DNA from: Galeopsis tetrahit
Taxonomy: Eukaryota; Streptophyta; Magnoliopsida; Lamiales; Lamiaceae
NCBI GenBank assembly: GCA_963675135.1
Contig: OY776128.1
Location: forward strand, 71,120,670-71,184,669
Length of the DNA stretch: 64,000 nucleotides
Direction of reading: 5' to 3'
In this document: positions 1 to 8,785 of the stretch, piece after piece
Layout of the letters: the number at the start of each line of letters is the position of its first letter
Position numbering within the stretch: position 1 is the stretch's first letter
The notes under the pieces: model-generated
Databases searched by the model: none
Seen by the model: the letters and a program-made list of their open reading frames with translations, nothing else
What the model was told of the DNA's origin: nothing
Program-made: the position numbers and the translations under genes

Positions 1-210
1 CCGCTTGACCTCCTCCTGCGCTCTCAAATGCTCTCGCTTCAGGTTTTTGAATTCGTCCTTCACGTACTCCTCTTGGATATCCAAAAATTCGAGCTGCCGC
101 TGCAGAGATTTGAGACGGCCGTAGAAATCTTCTTCATCGGAGAAGGAGGATAGCGGCGGCTCATAGGCAGGCAAGGGTTTCGGATCCAGTAACATTGCCG
201 ATGCCGCCAT
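1..210 (-). CDS. RPT3: 26S proteasome regulatory ATPase subunit RPT3 (6B), N-terminal part
   Basis: RPT3 is one of the six AAA ATPases in the base ring of the 26S proteasome, which unfolds ubiquitinated proteins. The first 70 codons are visible, starting MAASAMLLDPKP, followed by SFSDEEDFYGRLKSLQRQLE and ending AQEEVKR at the window edge. This matches the acidic start and N-terminal coiled coil of plant RPT3; the AAA domain lies off the left side. The start codon (complement of CAT at 208-210) is placed as in known plant RPT3 proteins. Two positions look unlike the usual sequence (F where plants have Q in YVKDEFKNLK, and H in KREHLRAQ). They could be natural variation. There is no stop or frameshift in the visible part. 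Confidence 0.93.
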   Translation of the reverse strand, partial: MAASAMLLDPKPLPAYEPPLSSFSDEEDFYGRLKSLQRQLEFLDIQEEYVKDEFKNLKREHLRAQEEVKR

Positions 211-482
211 TGTTGTTTTGAGTTTGGTGCAGTTATTGTTTTCGTCTTTCTTATTCTTCAGTTCGTAATGACTTTGATTCTCTCTGGTTTTTCAGTGACT
301 TGTTACAGAGGAAATCGAAATTGGAGAGTTGAGTGAAAAAAGGAAGGAATTAAGAATTTAGATAAAGTAATGGGCTTTTTGGGAAAGCAAATGACGTAAA
401 AGCTTAACGGGCTAATTTTAAATGTAAAATGGGACGGGTTGGGCCTGCCCATGTATATTGGTTATATAGTCCTTTTATTTGT
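211..482. other. RPT3 upstream region
   Basis: This is the 5' leader and promoter side of RPT3, followed directly by the left target duplication (474-482) of the MULE-like element. I see no convincing core promoter motif and no other gene. Confidence 0.5.
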
Positions 483-1010
483 GGCCACGGTTAAATGCCC
501 CCCTTCTTGTTATGACTTCACCCCCAAAATTTTAAAAAAAAAAACATGTAAAATGACTGTATCACCCTTTTATTAATTAAATTAAAGTGAAATTTATTAA
601 AACCTTAATTTTGCATCCACCACATGCTTTCGAGTCACCACCGAGTCTCCGTTGAGTTACAGTCTAGTCACCGCCAAATAACACATACTTTCAGGAAAAA
701 AAATCGAAAAAACTTGATTTTCGAAAAAAATCATCAAAATAAGCCACCAATATCGAAATTATTTTACGAAAAATATGATTTTGTAAAACATTTCGAAAAA
801 ATATAAAATATTCGGCCATATTTTCCGAGAAATCAGCAAAAACTCGGAACAATTTTCCAAAAACACACACAAAAAAAAAAAAAAAAGAAAGGGGACAGAA
901 AAACAGAACGAGGCGGGGAGAGAGAGAGGCTGAAGAACGAGGCGGTGGGGCGCGTCGGAGGAGGGAGGCGGGGAGAGAGGTCGAAAAACGAGACGGCTGC
1001 TATAGCCATG

Positions 1011-1398
1011 TGAAACGCTCAAAGCAACCATTCGAGGAATCGAGAACCTTGCGAACAGAAATAGAGGGAGAATAATACGAAATTGGGGAAGAAAACAGTT
1101 ATTCCATTCAATATGAGTTCTAAGATCTGGTTCAGGGTATAACCTCGGGTATATATACCCGACCCATTCCAGAAATGGTTACAGAAAAACAGTAAAGTCA
1201 CACTTGCGACTTATTTGTCTAACACGTTTAACTAACGAGATTAATACACTCTATTAATTTGCACCCCTTCAACGTTGCTGACTCACACTCATCTCATCTG
1301 CCTCTACTGTCACACACTCATCTCATCTGCCTCTACTGTCTCACACTCATCTCATCTGCCTCTACTCTTCTGCCTCACACTCTTTTGCCTTCGTAACA
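1011..1398 (-). repeat. LTR (3' LTR in element orientation)
   Basis: It begins TGAAACGCTC and ends CTTCGTAACA, giving canonical TG...CA termini on the plus strand. It aligns over its whole length with 4593-4962, with scattered substitutions and small indels. Near its right end it holds CTCATCTCATCTGCCTCTAC-type short repeats. Confidence 0.88.
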
Positions 1399-1417
1399 TT
1401 ACCCCCCCCCCCTTACA
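1399..1417 (-). promoter_or_regulatory. Polypurine tract of the nested LTR retrotransposon
   Basis: Directly inside the left LTR is TTA followed by a run of C and CTTAC. On the minus strand this is a G-rich purine run ending at the LTR, as expected for the plus-strand primer site of a minus-oriented element. Confidence 0.65.
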
Positions 1418-1448
1418 TTTTGCTTGCCCTCAAGCAAACAAATGTCAA

Positions 1449-3080
1449 TGGAGTTAGAACATCCATGGTTGATATGGCTGCACGGATCAAAAACACACCA
1501 AGCGAAGCCAGAGATATGAGGACAACAAAACCACTTGCAAATCCCTTTATTAGAGTTGTTTTGGGTTTTCTTGCAGCATCAAGAATATTAGTTATCTTTC
1601 TAACTCTATGGTTTATGCCAATCATCTCAACAATACACCCAACTGTTGTGCTCAACATTCCAATAGTAGCTACTACAACACCATACATAGCAGCAAATAT
1701 AAAACTCACATAATTGCTAATGGCAATGGCAAGATTGGGAATTATTGTTGATCTGTATCCCAAGGCAGGATCAAATGTGACATTGGTTGCAACACCAGTT
1801 TTACTAGAGTCAGCAACATCTTGCACGGGGCCGTAAGCATTACTGGTGTAATATTCAGTGACAAACCCAACGATAAGTCCAACCCAACGCCCAACACAAA
1901 CACAGAGGAACAATTTCCAATTCTTCAACACATTTTGAGCGCCAAAGTTAACGATGATAAGAGACGATGGCAGGCAAGTCCATGTGACAAATGCAATTCC
2001 AACTATCATAAGGACAGTGGATATAGTCAGGTGACTCTTTAAAGTTGGTTCGATTTCCTTGTCAGCTTCGATCTAAAAAAATTCAGTAGCAAAAGGAGAG
2101 GTGATTAAGCAAACCAGGATTCCCAGGGAACTAATGAGCAATGGATATATCATAGTGGTGAAATCATGAGTCATGCCAAAAGAAGATATGGAGGCCACAA
2201 CTAGAGCAGCACACGAAGCTTCCGCATATGAACCAAAAAGATCAGACCGCATTCCAACAATCTCCCTTACATTATCCACAACATTGTCAGCAATCACAAC
2301 ATAATTTTTGGGGTTATCTTCTGGAATGTTTCTTTCGACCTTCCCAACAAGATCAATACCGAAATCAGCAGTCTTAGTGTAAATACCACCTCCAACTCTC
2401 CTAAACAAATCCATTGACGATCCACCAAAACCATATCCAGTAATTGACTCCAATAGACCATTTGCAGCGAGGAGAAAATCCATGACTGCACTAGATCTAA
2501 ATGCGACGGTAAAAGCTTCACAACACCCTTTCTAGCTTCCAAAGTCGTCCTTGCATTTGCATATATTGCAATCTTCATGCCAAGGAAACCAGAAATGGCT
2601 GAAGTGATAGCACCAAGCAAAAAGGCCATAATGCTGAAAATAGCAGTTGCAAGGGCAAACTTGCACAACTTCTCCTTGTCATAGGTACATGCCTGGCCCA
2701 TTATGCTGAAACCCTCAACAGAACCGAGGAAAAGGAAAATGAGGACAACCATGAAAATGGCCACATATTGATATTCTAGTAAACATGAAAAATGTTGCAC
2801 CTTTGGAGATTGCGCTCCAGATCTCAGCACACTTGGTGACGACGTTATGGTCATTGACGTCGTCCATCTCCTCGTTTTGGTTGAGGAATTTCTCCAAGCT
2901 TGACAAGTAATAGCATAGGCTGCCTATGCACTTCTTTCTAATATCGTAATAATTCACATCGCCAGCATGTGAAGTAATAGAATTGAAGATTGTGTTGCAA
3001 ACAAAATAAGCCGTCATGCAAAACACTGTTCCATCACGGCAGCAAAACTTTACTACAATTCCACAGAGAGGCAACACCAT
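1449..3080 (-). pseudogene. Captured vacuolar H+-pyrophosphatase (V-PPase) fragment, degraded
   Basis: Reading the minus strand from about 2858 to 1449 gives conserved stretches of plant V-PPase in order: VNDHNVV, FLFLGSVEGFS, YANARTTLEARKG, GGGIYTK, DLVGKVERNIPEDNPKN, SDLFGSYAEASCAALVVAS, LFLCVCVG, IGFVTEYYTSNAYGPVQDVA and ISNYVSFIFAAMYGVVVA, ending at the VDVLTP region. A membrane-like N terminus may extend to 3080. The copy is broken: frames change near 2500, about 21 residues are missing before ITGYG, and about 15 are missing including the conserved DAYGPISDNAG block. There is a stop (TAG) at about 2069 after FATEFF. No intron-like gaps are seen over about 470 codons, which suggests capture from spliced RNA. 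It cannot make a working pump. Confidence 0.88.
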
Positions 3081-3186
3081 GTTGATACAGTCATGCTCAG
3101 TTTAAATAATAATTATTTGATGGACATGCTCAGCAAAAACAAGGATATAGTGTCCAACATGCGATTCCCCAACAATGTAAAAATCA

Positions 3187-3792
3187 TTATTTGCTAGTTT
3201 GGGGAGGCTCCTTGAAAAAAACCTCACACCATTGACCATGCCTCTCTTCCAATGTTATTGCAATCAAGATAGTAATCTCTTTCCCCAAAGAATCCTCAAA
3301 CAAATAAAGCTTGGTAAGAAACTGTTTGGATGTTATACAATAAGCAAGAACATGATCAGCTTTATGAGTGATTTCATTTCTACTCATACCCAACACTTCT
3401 ACAAATGGAGCAAATATCTTTAGGGCATTCCCAAGAGCAGCAGACCCTTCATCCTCCAAATCAAATTGGACTTTCAAAATAGCATAAAAAACTCTAATGC
3501 TCTTTTCACCCATACCATTGTTGGACAAGTTAAGATGGCACCAATCAGAACCTTCTAGCGCTAATGAGAAATTATTCACGACTACATCAAACCTAAATCC
3601 AACAATATAAGCCTTCCTAACTCCCTTTCTAATTGCAGCATAATATTCATTAGGCCTAGCAACTAGCATCATATCAACCATAGTTTGATTACTAAAATTT
3701 CCAGGTGGATTATTACCAATTCCCGGTTCAAACCTACCATTAGAGTTATACTTGGAACTCCTTGGAATTGGACTACCTCCATGCTTTTCCAC
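3187..3792 (-). pseudogene. Captured RanGAP (Ran GTPase-activating protein) leucine-rich-repeat fragment in a 201-codon ORF
   Basis: Plant RanGAP acts on the small GTPase Ran through a leucine-rich-repeat domain. From about residue 74 this ORF reads NNFSLALEGSDWCHLNLSNN, then GMGEKSIRVF, then LEDEGSAALGNALK, APFVEVLGMSRNEITHKA, SKQFLTKLYL and LEERHGQ. These are the order and spacing of plant RanGAP leucine-rich repeats, but the central repeats between LNLSNN...GEK and LEDEG are missing, so it is an internally deleted fragment. Residues 1-73 are not RanGAP-like that I can see; they may be retroelement leader. The frame is open, but many conserved positions are changed. It is on the same strand as the retrotransposon and just upstream (in element orientation) of the V-PPase fragment. 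Confidence 0.75.
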
Positions 3793-4170
3793 AATTGGTT
3801 AAGCGTGTGGTTTTGATAATGCACCCACTCCAGATCTACCAGCAGAATTCCCATCTAAATGCCCAACCACTCCAATTCCTTCATTCATTGGTGCTTTTCC
3901 TGACAATGGTGGGGTAGACAGCGCTCCCCTTTCTCCTCTACCATATGAGTGGATAGTTGAGTATTTTGGTATATTTCCACTTCCATCATCTACTGTATTG
4001 GTGGTTTTTTACTCTTTCGTCTGCCAATCGAACCTCCGTAACATTTCTTTTTTGAATCTAGCTTCCATCGCGTTCCAGCTTTCACTTGATTGTTTTACTA
4101 CCCTTGGTATAACTCCAGCTTTAGATCGCCCAATTGAGTGAACATCCGAGCCTCTAGGAGTACCAAAACC

Positions 4171-4380
4171 TCATGGATCAGGTAAACGAGTCTTTGGTAG
4201 TGGCGTAGGTATCACTCCCGTACCAATTCTACTAAATGAATTGACATTTGGTGCTTCCGGTTCATCCTCACAATTTTCTTTGCCTTCATCTTCGATTTCA
4301 ATTTCCTCGTTCACCACAGGTGGTTCACTCTTACTTGAACTCAATTGCTTCAGTGTTTCAGCCAATTGTTGCCTCAACAA
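4171..4380 (-). other. Short ORF in the leader of the LTR element, gag-start-like
   Basis: The 69-residue ORF is rich in E and Q (RQQLAETLKQL, then an acidic EIEIEDEGKENCEDEPE run). It lies a few hundred bases inside the primer-site end, where gag begins in plant LTR elements. The preceding minus-strand sequence (ATGGATGAAAAATTCAATAA region near 4475) looks like an earlier start interrupted by a stop near 4407. No zinc knuckle or capsid motif is visible. Its assignment to gag rests on position only. Confidence 0.35.
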
Positions 4381-4577
4381 TTTCCATTCCTTAGTCTGCT
4401 GATCAAATCATTTAAGCACTTCGTTCATTCCATCTTGCTGCTCACTCCTTAATTTATTGAATTTTTCATCCATTTTCGCGATATGAATCTACACCGTACC
4501 CATAGAGAATTCCAGCGAGTTAACCCTATCAGCATTAGTTACCCTTGTTGATTGCACAAGCTTCAACGTGACGAACT

Positions 4578-4591
4578 TGGCTTTGAGGCCA
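4578..4591 (-). promoter_or_regulatory. Primer binding site for initiator Met tRNA
   Basis: On the minus strand, one base inside the right LTR, the sequence is TGGCCTCAAAGCCA. It matches the common plant site TGGTATCAGAGCCA at 11 of 14 positions. It fixes the retrotransposon orientation as minus. Confidence 0.7.
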
Positions 4592-4592
4592 C

Positions 4593-4962
4593 TGAAACGC
4601 TCGAAGCAACCGTTCGAGGAATCGAGAATTGCGAACATAAATGGAGGGAGAATTAGACGAAATTGGGGAAGAAAACAATTATTTCATTCAATATGAGTTC
4701 TAAGATCTGGTTCAGGGTATAACCCCGGGTATATATACCCGACCCATTCCAGAAATGGTTATAGAAAATAGTAAAGTCGCGTTTGCGACTTATTTGTTTA
4801 ACACGTTTAACTAACGAGATTAATACACTCTATTAATTTGCACCCCTTCAACGCTGCTGACTCGCACTCATCTCACCTGTCTCTATTGTCTCGCACTCAT
4901 CTCATCTGCCTCTACTCTTCTGCCCTTACTATGTTGCCTCGCATTCTTCTGCCTTCGTAATA
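4593..4962 (-). repeat. LTR (5' LTR in element orientation)
   Basis: It begins TGAAACGCTC like its partner at 1011 and ends TTCGTAATA, so the terminal CA has mutated to TA. It is directly followed by the target duplication CCATG at 4963-4967. It should hold the element's promoter. Confidence 0.85.
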
Positions 4963-5709
4963 CCATGACAGAAGCAGCGGCGGCGGCCATGGCTGAGTTG
5001 TGCGTGCTTGCAGCGGCCTCGGTTGAGAAGTGCGTGCGGCGCGACGGAGGAGAGAGGCATGGGGTGTGACGAAGAAGGGCTCTATGTTCGATTGGAGTGG
5101 CAGCGGCGTCGAGCGACAGCGCGCGATGGTAGACCGATCAAAAAAGGGCAGTAGAGGGAGAAAGGGGGAGAGGGAGGCGGCTGAAGAAAAAATGAGGAAG
5201 AGAGAATTAGGGTTAGATTTATGAGAAAGAGGGTAGTAGTGGAATATAAAAGGGGGGTGAATTCAAATGTGGGGGGTGATTTCACCTAGGGGTGAAGACA
5301 TAATAAGAGGGGGGCATTTATCCGTGGCCTTTATTTATTTATTTATTTGGCCAAATGAATTTTAGCTCATACTTTTCACATTTTATCAAATTTATCACAT
5401 ATTTTTCTTTTAAAACAAATTATACCTATACTTTTCATTTGTCTTCAAATCTAGCACATACTTTTTTATTAACTAAATTATACTCATACTTTTCATGTTT
5501 TATCAAATTTATTCCATACTTTTTTACTCTTATCCAATTTATACTCATACATTTTATAAATATAATTAAATCAATTAATTAATGAATATACCTTACTTTA
5601 TAAAAAAAAATTCTAAAATTATATAGTAATAATTTTTAATCTAGAAAATATATAAAAAAAAATTATTTAAAGAATCTCAAAGCATTATTTAAAAAAAAAA
5701 AAAATTATA

Positions 5710-5768
5710 CTCCCTCCATCCAAGTATGAACACAAAAGTATGTTCATACTTTTGGTGGATGGAGGGAG
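5710..5768. repeat. Stowaway-like mini hairpin
   Basis: CTCCCTCCATCC opens and GGATGGAGGGAG closes a 59-bp hairpin whose arms also pair through AAGTATGAACA/TGTTCATACTT. TA lies on both sides. CTCCCTCC ends and a TA duplication are typical of Stowaway MITEs; this one is nearly all terminal repeat. A decayed form is at about 36655-36675. Confidence 0.65.
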
Positions 5769-6121
5769 TACAACTTATTTCAATTGCCATATTTTTTATA
5801 AAATTTTGTAAAAATCATTTTTTTTTTCATTCAATAGTTTTAGATAATTTCAATTCTCAATTATGTTTACATTTGTAGATTTTAAATTGAATATTTTAAT
5901 TTAAACATATTTAAAGATATTCTTTTTTCTTTTTAATTATTAGATAATTTTTATATTTTATTTTATTTTAAATTAATTGATAAAAACATGTGCTAGTATG
6001 TGCTACATTTGATTAAAAATGAAAAGTATGAGTATGAAAGAAAAAGTTTGTGCTAAATTTGATAACAAAATTAAAAGTATTGTTATAATTTAGTTAAAAC
6101 GAAAAGTATGTGCTAAATTTA

Positions 6122-7060
6122 GGGGGTGTATTCAATTCAGATTCTGTTGGATTTTTTTGGACTTTTAAAATCTAGGGGTATTCAATCCGGATTTTTAAAA
6201 GTCTTTCAAAATTTTGAGGTATTCAATACAGATTTTAAAAAGTCTTTAGAAATCTTTAGGTATTCAACAATGATATTTCGTTGGATTCTCTTTCAAAAAT
6301 ATAAATAAATTTCACTAATCAAAATCTCTTCTAAAAAGTAGAGATTTCAACGGATTCTCTTAGAAGACTCTAAAAGAGAAGAAAAAAAAAACGTTGTTAA
6401 CTATGTTCTTTGATAAGCATCCACCATTATTATCGTGAAAAAAATTTACATCTCTGTATTTTAAAATTATGTTATTTCTTTAAAAATTATAGTATACCGG
6501 ACACCGTCAATAATATCTATAATATCTAATCGACGTCAATTCCCACGTGGTGTTCGATATCATCTAAAAGATTTTGGTGGTCAAGGTCGTCACCCTAGAA
6601 ATACAATTATTCAATCGAATTTTTGGTATTTTCAAATTGCAATTCACAAGTTCGCTGGATTACATAACTTTCTTCGGAAAGAAGATCAAGATTCACCACA
6701 TCTCGACATGAAAGAGGAAAATTTGGAATTGTTTTCTAAAAGACAACTACAACAAAGAACTTAAGCTAATGCATGGAGAACTAGTATTGCTAACTATGTG
6801 AAAATGAGACCGAGGTATAACTGTGATGAAAATGAGACCGAGGTATAACTGTGATGAAAATGAAGATGAGAATAATAATGATAAATAATAATCTTTTTTT
6901 TGAACTAGCTTTTAGGGCGTAGTTTATGGAAATCCATGTAAATCAATAAAAAAATGTGTATTTCAGAATCCTGTCAAATCTATAAAAATCCATATAAATC
7001 AATAAAAAGACTTTTTAAAGTCCAAAAAAATCCAACAGAATCTCAATTGAATACACCCCC
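6122..7060. mobile_element. PIF/Harbinger-type DNA transposon, deletion derivative
   Basis: The terminal inverted repeats are GGGGGTGTATTCAATTCAG at 6122 and its complement ending ATTGAATACACCCCC at 7060; the similarity runs on through TCTGTTGGATTTTTTTGGAC. The flanking TTA (6119-6121 and 7061-7063) is the 3-bp duplication expected of this superfamily. Further inverted GTATTCAA motifs occur inside the left end. The interior keeps part of a transposase (listed separately). It interrupts the AT-rich element around it. Confidence 0.85.
6546..6800 (+). pseudogene. Harbinger transposase C-terminal remnant
   Basis: Plus-strand reading gives RGVRYHLKDFGGQGRHPRNT, then, after an apparent deletion, FAGLHNFLRKEDQDSPHL, and after a stop ANAWRTSIANYV. 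These are end-of-gene motifs of plant PIF/Harbinger (ALP1-like) DDE transposases, in the right order. The catalytic part is absent, so it is not functional. Confidence 0.7.
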
Positions 7061-7366
7061 TTAATAAAAGTGAAAAGTATGGGCTAAAATTGATTATTTG
7101 ACATATTTATTTTGAAGAATTTATAGATTCTTTCGGAAATAAAAGGGAATTTAATTAGGTTATTGCATACAAATCATATTTTTTTATTGAATTTTAAATA
7201 TAATATTAAATTATTAATCTTTTAATTTTAATAATACCTAACAAAAAATTTCATTTTCATATTACGAAGTAGACGTTAAATTTTTTATTATCTATTTAAG
7301 AATTGGAATAGTCAATCTTTGTCACGTTGACATCATGTGGAGAGGAAATTTGTTTTTTTAGTCCTA

Positions 7367-8782
7367 CTAGTATTTCTCCCGTGCGATGCACGGTTTATAA
7401 ATTAATAAATAATTTTTTTATACATACAATACTATAAGGATTTTTTTTAGGACTATTAATTTTAATATTTTATTTAAAAAATAAACGTCACAATAATATT
7501 GGATAAAATCAAAATTTGTCAAAAATAATTAATTGAACTTTATATAATCTTTGATAAGTAATGCTTTAATGTTTTACAATAGTTATATTTATAAATAAAA
7601 AAAAGCATATCTATAAAATAGACATGAAGATTTGATCAAATATACTAAAAGATAGATATGAATTATAATATTATATGAATGATACAATATTATATTTCTA
7701 ATAGAGAATAATTAAGAAATTTAAAAAAAAAAAATGACCATAGAAAATGGAGAGAGAAAATGAAAATAAAGGAAGAGAGAGAGAGAAAAAGATATTTAAA
7801 AAATGATATTTTACTGATGGGCCCCATAAAAATAATATTTTTACTATTGCAACATTTTGGCGGAACTTGTTAGAGAAGCCACTATCCTGTTATTATATAT
7901 ATATATATATAGATAGATATAGATTTGAAGAACATTAAATATAAAATGAGGTGTAGTAAAATTGATATGACTGAAGAGAGGAAATGAAACGGGAGGTGGT
8001 GGGGCCACAATGTATAAAAAAAAAAAAAAACTTTCTATGAGACATGTAAATGAAAAGATGAAAGCTTCTAAGTAATTAATTCAAATTCAAATTTACTAAA
8101 TAAGATTCATGAAACTATCTCATACAAATTTTAACTTATAATTAGAATCTGATTTTAGGAAGAAAAAAAAGTATATATACACAAAATAATTACAAATATT
8201 TTTTTAATAATTAAAATATATAGAAGTATGCTTAATTACAAATGATTTTTTTAATAATTAAAATTCTAATACATATAATCATATGTGTTTGTTTTAAAAT
8301 TTAAGTAAATTATAATTTAACTTTATGTTATAGAATTATTAGTGTGTATATTATAAGATTTATATGAATTTATATGTTTTAAAATTTTAAGAATTGTAAT
8401 TAAATAAAATATTCTTAAATAAAACAGATTTAAGTCAAATAATTAATTAAACAATGTTAAACAATATATATTGTTCAAATAATAATACTCATAATAGAAT
8501 GTCACAAAAATATTTAATTCTTTTAAATTATAAAATATCCACAAAAATAAAATTGTGTATTTTAAAAATATTTTAATGACTGCAAATAAAAAAATAAAAA
8601 CTTCAGTAGTGATATAACTAAAATTATAACAGGGCATTTGTTTAAAAAAAAGGCTGGCCCAGTGACAATATTTAGAACAGCTGCTTAAAACAATAAAAAA
8701 GGAACAGATGGGCCCACATATCATTTGAGCGGGATTTGACTTTGGTCAGACTATCCTCTTATTATATATTTATATATATAGA
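7367..8782 (-). mobile_element. Candidate non-autonomous Helitron(s), minus orientation
   Basis: On the minus strand the left border reads CCGTGCATCGCACGG (a GC-rich hairpin), then 8 bases, then CTAG (7367-7370) followed by T. This is the 3' structure of Helitrons. Two candidate 5' ends start with TC and continue TATATAT...AATAA.AGGATAGT: one ending at 7913, one ending at 8782. Both are followed on the plus strand by T, as expected for insertion between A and T. The element may therefore be 7367-7913, or a larger or composite unit to 8782. No helicase is present. Confidence 0.5.
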
Positions 8783-8785
8783 TAA

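Larger units (their letters stand above)
1011..4962 (-). mobile_element. Non-autonomous LTR retrotransposon carrying two host gene fragments
   Basis: Two direct repeats of about 380 bp (1011-1398 and 4593-4962) are flanked by a perfect 5-bp target duplication CCATG (1006-1010 and 4963-4967). Orientation is minus: inside the right LTR is a degenerate initiator-Met tRNA primer site, and inside the left LTR is a G-rich polypurine tract. The internal 3.2 kb has no recognisable protease, reverse transcriptase, RNase H or integrase. In element orientation it holds a short gag-leader-like ORF, a RanGAP-like fragment, then a vacuolar H+-pyrophosphatase-like fragment, all on the same strand as the element. 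Such an element would need enzymes from a relative. Acquisition of host mRNA segments by plant LTR elements is known (maize Bs1 carries a proton ATPase segment); this cargo is different. Confidence 0.88.
483..5329. mobile_element. Non-autonomous MULE-like element, split by an LTR retrotransposon
   Basis: The ends are inverted repeats. The left end reads GGCCACGGTTAAATGCCCCC at 483. The right end, read on the other strand from 5329, is GGCCACGGATAAATGCCCCC, and the similarity continues through a TCACCCC block. The flanks are near-identical 9-mers, tttatttgt (474-482) and tttatttat (5330-5338), matching 8 of 9. A 9-bp duplication is typical of Mutator-like elements. The element's own DNA is only 483-1010 plus 4968-5329 (about 890 bp); the rest is the nested retrotransposon. 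Its interior is G-rich and simple, with no transposase. A second copy of the family is at 35915-37931. Because the flanks are simple AT sequence, the duplication alone is weak evidence; the terminal inverted repeats are the stronger part. Confidence 0.8.
5345..7100. mobile_element. AT-rich element with subterminal repeats, interrupted by a Harbinger derivative
   Basis: The left end carries repeated units of the form CATACTTTTCA...AAATTTA..CACATACTTTTT. The right end (6000-6120 and 7062-7095) carries the same units inverted (GAAAAGTATG.GCTAAATTTG). The outermost matching parts are ATTTTAGCTCATACTTTTCA near 5358 and its complement near 7090. A second copy lies at about 36010-37085 inside another MULE-like element, with the same internal order of motifs. 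No ORF is recognised; the exact ends and target duplication are unresolved. Confidence 0.6.
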
